NCBI RefSeq assembly: GCF_020215645.1
Contig: NZ_CP084058.1
Location: 10,168,001 to 10,232,000, forward strand
Source: Nonomuraea gerenzanensis
Lineage (GTDB): Bacteria; Actinomycetota; Actinomycetes; Streptosporangiales; Streptosporangiaceae
Length of the DNA: 64,000 nt
Direction of reading: 5' to 3'
The notes beneath the pieces were generated by a model. It was not told the DNA's origin, did not search any database, and saw only the letters and a program-made list of their open reading frames with translations. Positions 34,126 through 44,643 of the stretch are shown one piece after another; the first letter of the stretch is position 1, and the number at the start of each line of letters is the position of its first letter. Made by a program: the position numbers and the translations under genes.

Positions 34126-34665
34126 ATGGGGGAAGACCGCATTTTGGACGCGACCTACGCGGGGATGCTGGAGCAGGGGCTGCGAAAGCTGACAATGGAC
34201 GACGTCGCGCGGCGCGCGGGCCTGGCCCGCATCACCGTCTACCGCCGCTTCGCCCGCAAGAACGATCTCATCCAGGCGGTCATCGCCCGCGAGCTGAGGC
34301 GGTTCCTGCACGCCTTCGAGCAGGCGCTGGCGCCCCTGCCGACGCGCGCCGACCAGGTGGCGGAGGGGTTCGCGATCACCTTGCGGCTGGTGCGCGGCCA
34401 CCGCCTGCTGAACAGGCTGCTGGCCACCGAGCCGGAGACGATCCTGCCGCTGCTGACCCTGCAGGCGGGCCCGTATCTCGCGATGGCCCGCGACTACCTC
34501 GCGGCCCACGTGGGCGACGCGGAAGTGGCCGAGACGTTCGTCCGCGTCGCGCTGTCTTTCGTGCTGGTGCCCGCGACCTCGATCCCCCTGCTCGACGACG
34601 ACGACGCCCGCGCGTACGCTCGCCGCCACCTTGTCCCGCTCTTGCCAGCGGAGGGGATCAACTAG
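34126..34665 (+). CDS. TetR-family transcriptional regulator
   Basis: 179 residues. The HTH is LRKLTMDDVARRAGLARITV followed by YRRFARKNDLIQAVIAREL, then a helical C-terminal domain. The ATG at 34126 is preferred because AGAGG lies eight bases upstream; an in-frame ATG at 34105 has none and would lie in the conserved element. It diverges from AMP-fragment C, so it probably regulates the fragment C/LuxR-C/fragment B/LuxR-B/hydrolase run. Acyl-CoA-type ligands are common for TetR proteins beside acyl-CoA ligase-like genes. Confidence 0.9.
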   Translation: MGEDRILDATYAGMLEQGLRKLTMDDVARRAGLARITVYRRFARKNDLIQAVIARELRRFLHAFEQALAPLPTRADQVAEGFAITLRLVRGHRLLNRLLATEPETILPLLTLQAGPYLAMARDYLAAHVGDAEVAETFVRVALSFVLVPATSIPLLDDDDARAYARRHLVPLLPAEGIN

Positions 34666-34722
34666 ACTTAGTGGGTCGCGACTTCGCGCGGCGGCCCCCA
34701 CGACACAGAGCGAGACGTCATC

Positions 34723-36573
<1,851 letters not shown>

Positions 36574-36593
36574 CCAAGAATCTTCTCCACCGG

Positions 36594-36634
36594 ACCGCGC
36601 TTTGCTCGCTTTTTGCGAACAAAGCGCGGTTTTC
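36594..36634 (+). terminator. Rho-independent terminator of typA
   Basis: An 11-bp perfect stem, ACCGCGCTTTG (36594-36604) with CAAAGCGCGGT (36620-36630), has an inner TCGC/GCGA stem around a T-rich loop and is followed by TTTC. It begins 21 bases after the typA stop. Confidence 0.9.
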
Positions 36635-36790
36635 GGTAAGTAAGGGAAGTAAGTGTCCCTGCTCAGCCACGAGCGATGGATGAACTCTCCCGGGTCACGC
36701 CGTAAAGAAAAGTTGTCATGGGAGGAGCTGTAATCACACCGTGACCCTTTGAGATAGAACAACGGCGTATGCCGGAGAATCATCACAATT

Positions 36791-39322
36791 GTGGGAAAGC
36801 TCCGGATGGCAATCGCGTTCGGGCTGGCGCTGGTGTCGTTGGGGGCGATCGTTTGGTGCACCGTTGCAGCCAGACCGGTAGCGGAGCCTGCGCCGCCGAA
36901 AGGCACCGCAGGACCCAATCCGTGGGTGGCCGCGGCCACCCGCGCCGATCCTGACGTCCAATGGGCCCGCAGGGCCGAGACCAAGGTGATGATCTCCAGG
37001 GCGAGCGGCGCCGACCTGGAGCCGGTCCCCGACGGCCGGCTCGATCCCCGCCAGCGCCACGTCAAGGTGACCGTCGAGCACCGGCTCCAGCTCGCCGCCA
37101 GAGACACGCTGATCGAGGCGCTGCGCCAGGGCAGCGGCTTCCCCGGCACGCTGCAGCAGGTCACCGATGCCGCGTTCGGCGCGATCAAGGTGGACGGCCC
37201 CGGGCTGGCGCCGACCACCCGCCTGGCGCCCGTGCTGACCTCCAGCGGCGGCAGGACCACCGCTCAGTTCACGGTCACGCTGCTGCGCCAGCTCCGGCCC
37301 GACCATCTGCTGAAGCTGCACTTCGAGGAGCCCAAGGCGTTCCCGCTCATCGTGACCGGCAGGAGCATCACCGTGCTGCCCGGCGAGTGGAGCGTGCTGC
37401 GGCTGGAGGGGATCACGCCGGAGCAGGAGCAGCAGGAGCGGCTCGCGTTCACCGTCGGGGCCTACCCGGTCAGCATGACGCTGGCGCCCGACACTTTCGG
37501 CTTCCCCGACGTGGTCGTCGAGGAGGACTTCTCCTGGGCCACCGCGCTCGGCGTGCTCACCGCGGTCGCGCTGATCGTCTTCCTGGTGCGCGCGCTCGGC
37601 CAGGGCTGGTGGGCCCGGCTGGCCAACAGGGAGCTGTTCGTCGGGCTCGCGCTGGCCGCGCCCGCGCTGGTGATCCCGCTGTTCGCCGAGGACTGGTCGG
37701 CGGTGGCGTACGTGATCCTGTTCATCGCCGTGCCTCTCATCGCGCTGCGGCACGCCGGCCGGGTGCTGCCGACTAGCCCGCCGTGGGACTCCCGCGACCT
37801 GCTCGTCGTCACCGGCGTGGGGGTGGCGATCGGGCTGGGCATGCTGAGCTGGTCGTGGCTGCACGGGCAGCTGTCCGGGCAGGCCCTGCTGGTGGGCGGG
37901 GCGGTGGCGGCCGTCGCGGCGGCGGGCTCGGCCGTGGCGTTCAGCGTGGACCTGGGCGTGCGGCCGGTCGTGGTGCGCCTGGCGGTGCTGTCGGCCGAGG
38001 CCGCGATCGGGCTGCTGGCGCTGGCGCTGTGGCTGCGGGCGCTGGCCGGCGGGGTGTACCCGCCCGACAGCATCCGGCTGGTGCTGGCGCTGAGCTGGGC
38101 GCTGATCCCGATCGGCGCGATGGCGGTGGCGACCAAGCAGTGGAAGCGCTCGGCCGTCGTGGGCGCCGTGCTGATCAGCCTGCTCGTGCAGGGCTGGCCC
38201 ACCGAGTGGCTGGACGCCGGGTCGTGGAGCCTGGCCGTGCCCCAGGAGGAGCCGCGGATCGGCAGCCTGGTGCTGACCCCGATCGTGCGCGGCGTGATGG
38301 GTCTGCTGCTGCTCGGGTTCGTGATGCTGGTGCTGCGGCTGCGCCGGCTCGGCGGGCAGCTCTCCGCGGTGGACAACCCCGTGGCCGAGTCCACCATGAT
38401 CTGCGTGCTGATGGTGCTCTACATCACGCCCAGCGGCAGCACCACGCTGGCCGACATCGACGTGCCGCTGCCGCTGCTGGCCATCACCTCGCTGGTCGCC
38501 TGGGCGACCACCCAGTGGCTGCTCACGGGCCCGCGCATGGTCATCCCCGAGCCGACGGACCTGGACGAGCACCGGGCCCTGGTCAGGGCCGCCCTGCACA
38601 AGCGGCTGCTGCTGGTCTCCGAGCAGGAGCTGTACAGGATCGGGCGGGCCAGGATCGGCGCGGGCGAGCTGACCATGGCCGACTTCGACCAGCAGCGCAA
38701 CACGCTGGAAGCGGCCATGAACCGGCACGGCAGGCACCCGGAGACCGCGTTCGCCACCTCCTCCGGCTGCACGCCCTGGTACAACGGCGTGCACGCCTTC
38801 ACCGTCAGCCTGCTGCTCAGCCTGCCCTTCGCCCTGGTGTACGGCTGGCCCGAGGGGGTGGACCTGACCAGCTTCGTCTTCGACGGGCGCTACCTGATCA
38901 CGCTGCCCGCCTTCGGCTTCCTGTACGGCTACTTCTACCCGCGCGTACGCGGCACCCAGCCGATGACCAAGGCCCTGCACCTGACGGCCGCCGCCCTGCT
39001 GACGGAGCTGTCGGGCTACCTGTCGACGCTGGCCGAGCCCGACATCGGGATGTTCGACAAGGTGCAGGTCGTCGCCATCGTCGTGGGGCAGGTCATGATG
39101 GTGTGCATCGGGCTCGGGCTCTTCTGGGAGTGGCGCATCATGCACCTGGCAGGGGAGCCGTGGGCGCGGGTGCGCAACCTGCGCAGCATCCGCAGCCTGG
39201 CGGCGCCGACGCTCGCGCTGGTGCTGGCGGCGGGCACCACGGCGGCGTCCTCGGCCGCCGGGCAGACGGTGGACCGCATACTGAAGGGCGACCAGATCGT
39301 CACCATTCAGGCGCCGCGCTGA
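36791..39322 (+). CDS. Large polytopic membrane protein of unknown function
   Basis: 843 residues, not recognised. A signal-anchor-like helix (MAIAFGLALVSLGAIVWC) is followed by an extracytoplasmic domain of roughly 200 residues, then about a dozen hydrophobic helices in two groups. The groups are separated by a cytoplasmic, mainly charged loop (about 600-670, DLDEHRALVRAALHKRLLLV). The second group ends near residue 810 and is followed by a short polar tail. No catalytic motif is obvious. The GTG at 36791 and ATG at 36806 are both possible; the latter has GGAAAG at a good distance. The gene stands alone after typA. The layout suggests a membrane sensor or transporter, but this is a guess. 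Confidence 0.75.
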   Translation: MGKLRMAIAFGLALVSLGAIVWCTVAARPVAEPAPPKGTAGPNPWVAAATRADPDVQWARRAETKVMISRASGADLEPVPDGRLDPRQRHVKVTVEHRLQLAARDTLIEALRQGSGFPGTLQQVTDAAFGAIKVDGPGLAPTTRLAPVLTSSGGRTTAQFTVTLLRQLRPDHLLKLHFEEPKAFPLIVTGRSITVLPGEWSVLRLEGITPEQEQQERLAFTVGAYPVSMTLAPDTFGFPDVVVEEDFSWATALGVLTAVALIVFLVRALGQGWWARLANRELFVGLALAAPALVIPLFAEDWSAVAYVILFIAVPLIALRHAGRVLPTSPPWDSRDLLVVTGVGVAIGLGMLSWSWLHGQLSGQALLVGGAVAAVAAAGSAVAFSVDLGVRPVVVRLAVLSAEAAIGLLALALWLRALAGGVYPPDSIRLVLALSWALIPIGAMAVATKQWKRSAVVGAVLISLLVQGWPTEWLDAGSWSLAVPQEEPRIGSLVLTPIVRGVMGLLLLGFVMLVLRLRRLGGQLSAVDNPVAESTMICVLMVLYITPSGSTTLADIDVPLPLLAITSLVAWATTQWLLTGPRMVIPEPTDLDEHRALVRAALHKRLLLVSEQELYRIGRARIGAGELTMADFDQQRNTLEAAMNRHGRHPETAFATSSGCTPWYNGVHAFTVSLLLSLPFALVYGWPEGVDLTSFVFDGRYLITLPAFGFLYGYFYPRVRGTQPMTKALHLTAAALLTELSGYLSTLAEPDIGMFDKVQVVAIVVGQVMMVCIGLGLFWEWRIMHLAGEPWARVRNLRSIRSLAAPTLALVLAAGTTAASSAAGQTVDRILKGDQIVTIQAPR

Positions 39323-39349
39323 CGACCGAGCCGGCCCGCCGCCGCCCGG

Positions 39350-40000
39350 CTACCGGCGGGGCAGCTCGCTGCCGCGTACGTGCGCGCACAGCCACTCCAC
39401 CAGCGGCCCGTACGCCCGCCAGGTGTGCTCCACCCGCTCCCGCACCTGCGCCGTGTGCACCCACTCCTGCGGCTCGAACCGCTTGCCCGCGTACAGCGAC
39501 CTGTGCCGCAGCAACTCGATGCGCGGGTGGTCCTCCTCGAAGCCCCGCGGCCGTGTCTTGAGCCGGTCGCCCAGCAGCTCGTAGCCCTCGGCCGCCAGCG
39601 CGCCCGCGATCGACTCCAGCGGCTTGCCCGACAGGTCCTCGTCCACGGCGGCCCGGTAGCGGCCCACCTGGTCGGAGGCCGTGGAGTAGACGCCGCCCGC
39701 GGTGAACAGCCCCTCGGCGCTGATCTCCACGTAGAGCCCGATCGCCGGCATGGCCTCCACGAACGCGCCCTGGTGCGTCTTGTAGGGCGCCTTGTCCTTG
39801 GAGAAGCGCACGTCACGGTAGGGCCGGAAGAGGTGGGCCGGGCCGAACTCGGCGGCCAGCTCCTCGGTGAGCGCCAGCATGGGCGCGCGCACCGCCTCCT
39901 CGTAGAGGTGCTTGTGCCGGGCGAAGTAGGTCTTGGAGTTGTCCGCCTCCAGCCCTTCGTAGAAGAGGAAAGCCTCGTCGGGAAAGCCGCTGAAACCCAT
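39350..40000 (-). CDS. DUF2461 (TIGR02453) family protein
   Basis: 216 residues. The family pattern is clear: FSGFPDEAFLFYEGLEADNS, FRPYRDVRFSKDKAPYKTHQ and GLYVEISAEGLFTAGG. The biochemical role of the family is unknown; members are cytoplasmic and widespread in actinomycetes. The ATG at 40000 begins the conserved GFSGF segment; an in-frame GTG 24 bases upstream is the alternative. It lies 43 bases after the polysaccharide deacetylase gene and could be co-transcribed with it. Confidence 0.87.
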   Translation of the reverse strand: MGFSGFPDEAFLFYEGLEADNSKTYFARHKHLYEEAVRAPMLALTEELAAEFGPAHLFRPYRDVRFSKDKAPYKTHQGAFVEAMPAIGLYVEISAEGLFTAGGVYSTASDQVGRYRAAVDEDLSGKPLESIAGALAAEGYELLGDRLKTRPRGFEEDHPRIELLRHRSLYAGKRFEPQEWVHTAQVRERVEHTWRAYGPLVEWLCAHVRGSELPRR

Positions 40001-40043
40001 GCCGCCAAGCCTGCCACGCCCCACCGACAGGTCCGCGCCCAGG

Positions 40044-40838
40044 TCATCGTGCCGTGTAGGTGCGGCCGGGCGCCGGTGTCCGGCCGTACAGCTCCGACAC
40101 GGTGACGAACGTGAACCCCTTCCTGCCCAGCGTGTCGAGCATCGCCGGCACGGCGTCCACCGTGCTGCGGTGGATGTCGTGCAGCAGGACGATCGAGCCT
40201 GGCTTGGCGGCCCCCGCCCGCTTGGCGACGGTGGGCGCGACCCGGTCCTGCCAGTCGAGGGTGTCGACGTTCCACAGGATCTGGGCCAGCCCCTCGCGGC
40301 GCGTCTCGGCCGCGACGTCGTCGTCGGTGGACCCGTACGGCGGCCGCATCACCCGCATCCGCACCCCGGTGAGCCGCTGCACGATGTTCTCGGTGTGCTT
40401 GAGCTCCTTCTTGAGCGCCTCGTGCGGCAGCTCGGCGAGCGGCGGATGACTCCACGAGTGGTTGCCGATCTCGTGGCCGTCGTCCACGATGCGCCGGGTG
40501 GTCCGCCCGCCCTTGTCGGCGGCCACCATCTGCCCGATGACGAAGAACGTGGCCCGCACGTCGCGCTGCCGCAGCAGGTCGAGCAGCCGCCCGGTGTGCT
40601 CACCCGGGCCGTCGTCGAAGGTCAGGGCCACGCACTTGAGCCGGCCGCAGTCGAACTTGCGGCTGGCCGGCCAGCCCGGCTGCATCGAGCGCAGCCGCTT
40701 GGCGAGGGCCACGGGATCGACGACGACCGGTCTCGACGGCATGATCTGCGCCGTGGTGTGCTGCTGGCGCCGCGGCACCGACTGAGTCACGCAGCTCACC
40801 AGGGCGACAAGGGCCAGCGGCAGGGCCCATACGCGCAT
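40044..40838 (-). CDS. Polysaccharide deacetylase (NodB domain), exported
   Basis: 264 residues. An N-terminal signal sequence ends VALVSC, a possible lipobox with Cys16. The NodB domain follows: motif 1 ALTFDDGPGEHT (catalytic base and metal Asp), motif 2 HSWSHPPLAEL (metal-binding His pair), motif 3 MRPPYGS and the C-terminal IVLLHDIH motif. It probably removes acetyl groups from peptidoglycan or another N-acetylated polymer at the cell surface. GGGGGGAAGC before the ATG at 40838 gives a strong start. Confidence 0.92.
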   Translation of the reverse strand: MRVWALPLALVALVSCVTQSVPRRQQHTTAQIMPSRPVVVDPVALAKRLRSMQPGWPASRKFDCGRLKCVALTFDDGPGEHTGRLLDLLRQRDVRATFFVIGQMVAADKGGRTTRRIVDDGHEIGNHSWSHPPLAELPHEALKKELKHTENIVQRLTGVRMRVMRPPYGSTDDDVAAETRREGLAQILWNVDTLDWQDRVAPTVAKRAGAAKPGSIVLLHDIHRSTVDAVPAMLDTLGRKGFTFVTVSELYGRTPAPGRTYTAR

Positions 40839-40868
40839 GCTTCCCCCCGAAACGCCGCATGCGGGGGC

Positions 40869-41174
40869 CTACGGATAATCCTGGACCGGTGCCCCCCGCA
40901 GCTCCCTGGCCAGGTCATCCCACCAGAGTGGGACATCCGCCTGCAATTCCTGGTAGCGGCGCGCCACGCGCATGGCACATCCGACCGGATCCGTACCCAG
41001 ATGCCGACGTTTCACCGGCCCTTCCTGCCACCGGTAAAAACCATCCCTGTAGCGGACGACCAGGCCGATCCATACCGAGATGGTCTCGTCGTCGCCCATC
41101 TCGTAGGCGCTGGTGACGCCCAGACCATGCAGCTCCGCATGGAGCTTCTCCGTCGCCGCTCGGGCCTCACTCAC
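40869..41174 (-). CDS. Small conserved-looking hypothetical protein
   Basis: 101 residues, function not recognised. It is soluble and rich in Trp, Arg and Glu, with ISVWIGLVVRYRDGFYRWQE at its centre and LPLWWDDL-like aromatic residues near the C-terminus (VPLWWDDLARELRG). The GTG at 41174 starts VSEARAATEKLHAELHGLG. Codon use fits the neighbours. Short proteins of this look occur in multiple copies in Streptosporangiaceae, often near regulators, but this is recalled and not tested. It lies upstream of the deacetylase on the same strand. Confidence 0.65.
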   Translation of the reverse strand: MSEARAATEKLHAELHGLGVTSAYEMGDDETISVWIGLVVRYRDGFYRWQEGPVKRRHLGTDPVGCAMRVARRYQELQADVPLWWDDLARELRGAPVQDYP

Positions 41175-41314
41175 ACGCCACCCCCTGCCGACGTCTCCGG
41201 TGATCGCCGAGGGCGTTCACCGCACACAAGGGATGTACCCAACAACGGGCATCAGCCGTCCGAGACATGGAGTAATCATGAAACTCCGGGGAGTGTTCAG
41301 GGGGGCTTTCGCGC

Positions 41315-41926
41315 TTATTGCTCGCGCGCTTCCTGCGAGTCCAGAGGATAGCGGGAGTCATGGGGCTCACGTGGCTCGGCCACCACCATCACGAACCGCA
41401 GCTCGGCCTCGCCCCTGTTCGCGTAGCGGTGGGGACGGTCGGCGGTGAAGAGCACGGCATCGTCTTTCCCTATCACGTGACTCTTCCCGTACACCGTGAG
41501 CGTCAGCTCTCCCTCCAGCACCGTGAGCATCTCGCGGGTGCCGGCCGGATGGGCGTCGCCGTCGTGGTGCTCGCCGGGCGGCAGCCGCCAGTCCCAGAGT
41601 TCGAGGATCATCGGCATGTCGGCGCCCACCAGCAGCCGCGCCTCGGAGCCGCCCTGGCGGAACGCCACCACGTCCGCCTTGTCCACCACCCGCACCATCG
41701 GCACGTCGGCCACCTCGACCAGCCGCGCCACGGTGACGCCGAGCGCGGAGGCGATCCGGGTCAGGGTGGACACGCTCGGGTTCGTCCGCCCCTGCTCGAC
41801 CTGCACCAGCATGCCCCGGCTGACGCCCGACCTGGCGGCCAGCGCGTCGAGCGTCAGCCCGCGGTGCGCGCGCTGGGCGCGCACGTTGTTCGCGATGGCC
41901 TGCGTGATCAGCTCCGCGTCATCCAT
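41315..41926 (-). CDS. XRE-family regulator with C-terminal cupin domain
   Basis: 203 residues. An N-terminal HTH_3 (LTLDALAARSGVSRGMLVQV then EQGRTNPSVSTLTRIASALG) is joined to a cupin (PGEHHDGDAHPAGTREMLTV, ELTLTVYGKSHVIGKDDAVL). The cupin probably senses a small ligand. The ATG at 41926 starts MDDAELITQAIANNVR; the frame stays open to 41992 across the operator region. It diverges from an EamA transporter, a common arrangement in which the regulator controls export or uptake of its effector. Confidence 0.92.
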   Translation of the reverse strand: MDDAELITQAIANNVRAQRAHRGLTLDALAARSGVSRGMLVQVEQGRTNPSVSTLTRIASALGVTVARLVEVADVPMVRVVDKADVVAFRQGGSEARLLVGADMPMILELWDWRLPPGEHHDGDAHPAGTREMLTVLEGELTLTVYGKSHVIGKDDAVLFTADRPHRYANRGEAELRFVMVVAEPREPHDSRYPLDSQEAREQ

Positions 41927-41930
41927 GGGA

Positions 41931-41996
41931 GTGCAGTGTAGTGAAAAGAATTTGCAGCGGAATGTACCCTCTGTGTTGTACCAACAGTGCACTGCA
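41931..41996. promoter_or_regulatory. Inverted TGCAGTG elements between XRE-cupin and EamA genes
   Basis: TGCAGTG at 41932-41938 and CACTGCA at 41990-41996 face each other across 51 bases. The second overlaps a perfect palindrome CAGTGCACTG (41985-41994). They flank the two promoters of the divergent pair and are the likely binding sites of the XRE-cupin protein. Confidence 0.55.
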
Positions 41997-42016
41997 TTGA
42001 ACTAAGGAGGCTCACG

Positions 42017-42856
42017 ATGACGGTGATCCTGGCGACGGCCTGCGCCATCGTGTACGGCACGGCGGACTTCTTCGGCGGCCTGGCCACCCGGCGCACGCAG
42101 GTGCTGGCCGTCGTCGTGCTCTCGCAGCTCGCCGGGCTGGCCCTGATCCTCGGCCTGCTGCCGGTGCTGCCCGGCAGCTACAGCGGCCCGGCGCTGGCCT
42201 GGGGCCTGGCCGCGGGGCTGTCGGGCGCGGCCGGGCTGGTGCTGTTCTACCGGTCGCTGGCCACCGGCGTGATGTCGGTGGTCGCCCCCACGACCGCCGT
42301 CACCTCGGCCGCGCTGCCCGTGGTGTTCGGGCTGGCGACGGGCGACCGGCCGCAGACGTGGGCGCTGGTGGGGGTGGTGCTGGCGCTCGGCTCCGTGCTG
42401 CTGGTCAGCCAGGACGGCTCCGGCGGGGGGCGCGGCTCGCTCTCCTCGGTGCTGACGGCGCTGGCCGCGGGCGCCGGCTTCGGCGGCTTCTTCATCCTGC
42501 TCGCCATGGCGCCGCACGACGCGGGGCTGTGGCCGCTGGTCGGCGCGAGGCTGTCGTCGGTGTCCACCGTGGCCCTGCTCGCGCTGCTGACGCGGCGCGC
42601 GCTCAAGCCCGGCTCCGGCGCGCTGCCCATCATCATCGCCGCGGGTGTGCTCGACATGGCGGCGAACGTGCTCTACCTCCTGGCGCAGCGTGACGGCCTG
42701 CTCAGCCTGGTCGCCGTGCTGGTCTCGCTCTATCCCGCGAGCACCCTGCTGCTGGCCAACCGCGTGCTCGGGGAGCGGCTGCGGGCCGTCCAGGTGGCCG
42801 GCGTGGTATGCGCGCTCGCGGCAGTGGCGCTCATAGCCGTTGCGCAGCACCTCTAG
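42017..42856 (+). CDS. EamA/DMT-superfamily transporter
   Basis: 279 residues with ten predicted helices arranged as two EamA repeats. The first starts TACAIVYGTADFFGGLATRR and the second is around AAGVLDMAANVLYLLAQRDG. It is an inner-membrane metabolite exporter or importer; family members move amino acids, nucleosides or drugs. AAGGAGG at 42004-42010 fixes the ATG at 42017. It diverges from the XRE-cupin regulator and is probably controlled by it. Confidence 0.9.
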   Translation: MTVILATACAIVYGTADFFGGLATRRTQVLAVVVLSQLAGLALILGLLPVLPGSYSGPALAWGLAAGLSGAAGLVLFYRSLATGVMSVVAPTTAVTSAALPVVFGLATGDRPQTWALVGVVLALGSVLLVSQDGSGGGRGSLSSVLTALAAGAGFGGFFILLAMAPHDAGLWPLVGARLSSVSTVALLALLTRRALKPGSGALPIIIAAGVLDMAANVLYLLAQRDGLLSLVAVLVSLYPASTLLLANRVLGERLRAVQVAGVVCALAAVALIAVAQHL

Positions 42857-42875
42857 CGCTTGCTACGTTTCGCCC

Positions 42876-43820
42876 GTGCGCCCTGAGCGGGCACGTATCG
42901 ATGGTGAGTCGTTGAGGCACGTGGGGGTGTCTTACGACTCGGATGAGTCCTTTCTCGGGCTGGCCCTGCCGCGCGTGCGCGCCGCCCTCGACGAGGGCAG
43001 GCGGGTGCTGGTGGTCACCGGCGCGGCCAAGCTGGCCCAGCTGCGCGAGGCACTCGGGCGCGACGCGGAGCGCATCGACAGCCGGGTGCCCACCTCCTGG
43101 TACGACCACCCGTACCGGATGCTGGCCGCCTACCACGAGTACACCCGCGGCCGGCGCACCCTCGTCATCGGCGAGCCGAGCTGGACGGGCCGCAGCCGGC
43201 GCCAGGTCAGGGAGCTCATCCGCTGCGAGTCCGTGATCAACGCCGCGCTCAGCGCGACGGCGGTCATCATGTTGTGCCTGTACGACCTGCGCCGCGTCCC
43301 GGAGAGCGTGCTCCACTACGGCCCGGTCAACCATCCCGTGCTGCTCGGCTCCGACGGCGAGACGGCCAGCAACCGGTTCGTCGAGCCGCACGAGCTGGTG
43401 CTGCACGACGACCGGGCCCCGCTGCCCGAGCCGCCGGAGGACGCGGGCACCTTCGGCTTCACGGCCAGGGAGCTGAAGCGGCTGCGCCAGCACGTCGGCG
43501 ACTACGCCAGGGCGGCCGGCATGGACCGCAACCTCATCACCTCGCTGGTGATCAGCGTGTCCGAGATCGCCGCCAACAGCGTCGAGCACGGAGCCGGGTA
43601 CGGCACGATCACGATGTGGGTCAGCGACGGCGAGCTGATCTGCGAGCTCGCCGACCCCGGAGGCTCCCTCGACGACCCGTTACCCGGCTACATACCACCG
43701 GAGCCCGAATCCCCACGGGGATACGGGCTCTGGATCAGCAGGCAGCTCTGTGACCTGGTGGACCTGCGCGCGGAGAACGGCCTGTTACGCGTCCGCCTGC
43801 ACCTCAGCATGAGCTCCTAG
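42876..43820 (+). CDS. MEDS-domain sensor with HATPase (anti-sigma-like) domain
   Basis: 314 residues. Residues about 12-170 are a MEDS domain ([20 protein letters not shown] ... [16 protein letters not shown]), found in sensors of one-carbon or methanogen/methylotroph type and common in actinomycetes. Residues about 200-314 are an RsbW-like HATPase_c_2: N-box [15 protein letters not shown] and G1 box ICELADPGG. Such kinases act as anti-sigma factors or their antagonists. The GTG at 42876 has no clear ribosome site; a TTG at 42912 just before the domain is possible. It converges with the SigR-like gene, overlapping by four bases. Confidence 0.87.
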   Translation: MRPERARIDGESLRHVGVSYDSDESFLGLALPRVRAALDEGRRVLVVTGAAKLAQLREALGRDAERIDSRVPTSWYDHPYRMLAAYHEYTRGRRTLVIGEPSWTGRSRRQVRELIRCESVINAALSATAVIMLCLYDLRRVPESVLHYGPVNHPVLLGSDGETASNRFVEPHELVLHDDRAPLPEPPEDAGTFGFTARELKRLRQHVGDYARAAGMDRNLITSLVISVSEIAANSVEHGAGYGTITMWVSDGELICELADPGGSLDDPLPGYIPPEPESPRGYGLWISRQLCDLVDLRAENGLLRVRLHLSMSS

Positions 43821-44536
43821 GCGGCACGCTGCGCGGGCAGGCGCACGGCGCCCTCCTCGCGGGCGTACTCCTCCAGCATCACGCGGAGCTGGCGGCGGCC
43901 ACGGTGCAGCCGCGACATCACGGTGCCGATGGGCGTGCCCATCCGCTCGGCGATCTCCTTGTACGCGAACCCCTCGACGTCGGCCAGGTAGACGGCCACG
44001 CGGAAGTCCTCGGGCAGCGAGCGCAGGGCGTTCATCACGACGCTGTCGGGCAGCCGGTCGAGCGCCTCGGTCTCGGCCGAACGCAGGCCCGTCGAGCTGT
44101 GCGACTCGGCGGCGTGCAGCTGCCAGTCCTCGATCTCCTCGGCGGCCGACAGCTTCGGCGAGCGCTGCTTCTTGCGATAGTCGTTGATGAAGTTGTTGGT
44201 CAGGATCCGGTGGAGCCACGCCTTGAGGTTGGTGCCCTCGCGGAACTGGTGGTAGGACGTGTACGCCTTGGCGACCGTCTCCTGCACCAGGTCCTCGGCG
44301 TCGGCTGTGTTTCGGGTCAGGCGCATGGCGGAAGCGAACAGCTGCGACGTCACGGGCACGACATCGCGCTCGAACCAGTCCTGACGCTGCTCATCGGTCA
44401 TAGTGATCAATTCATTCCCCCTTGCGCTATCCCCCGATTCGGCACAAGCCGCCTGACAGCGGTTCCATCTTCGCAAGTCCCAGTTAAGGGACGCGTTAGA
44501 GAGCTCCGCCTTGGTCAGAAGGGGTTGATCGTCCAT
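43817..44536 (-). CDS. ECF sigma factor, SigR/SigH-like, with possible long N-terminal form
   Basis: The conserved sigma factor ([20 protein letters not shown]) starts at an ATG at 44401 and has 194 residues. Region 2 reads [20 protein letters not shown] and [20 protein letters not shown]. Region 4 reads [20 protein letters not shown] then [20 protein letters not shown]. These closely follow Streptomyces SigR, the thiol-oxidative-stress sigma factor. An in-frame ATG at 44536 would add 45 residues ([16 protein letters not shown]...), reminiscent of the unstable long SigR form. No RsrA-type zinc anti-sigma gene follows; instead the MEDS-HATPase gene faces it. Confidence 0.85.
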   Translation of the reverse strand: MDDQPLLTKAELSNASLNWDLRRWNRCQAACAESGDSARGNELITMTDEQRQDWFERDVVPVTSQLFASAMRLTRNTADAEDLVQETVAKAYTSYHQFREGTNLKAWLHRILTNNFINDYRKKQRSPKLSAAEEIEDWQLHAAESHSSTGLRSAETEALDRLPDSVVMNALRSLPEDFRVAVYLADVEGFAYKEIAERMGTPIGTVMSRLHRGRRQLRVMLEEYAREEGAVRLPAQRAA

Positions 44537-44643
44537 CTGCTCGCGGCGTGCGTGGTCACGTCCACGGCCGGACAAGTCTCATTATCATAACACTACCCAC
44601 CCAATTTTGTAGGAATAGTGGCGAGAGTCACATGGGATAGCGT

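Noticed and set aside
36714..36742. Short leader peptides before the large membrane protein
   Set aside because: Frames of fewer than ten codons near 36718 have no ribosome site and no attenuator hairpin follows.
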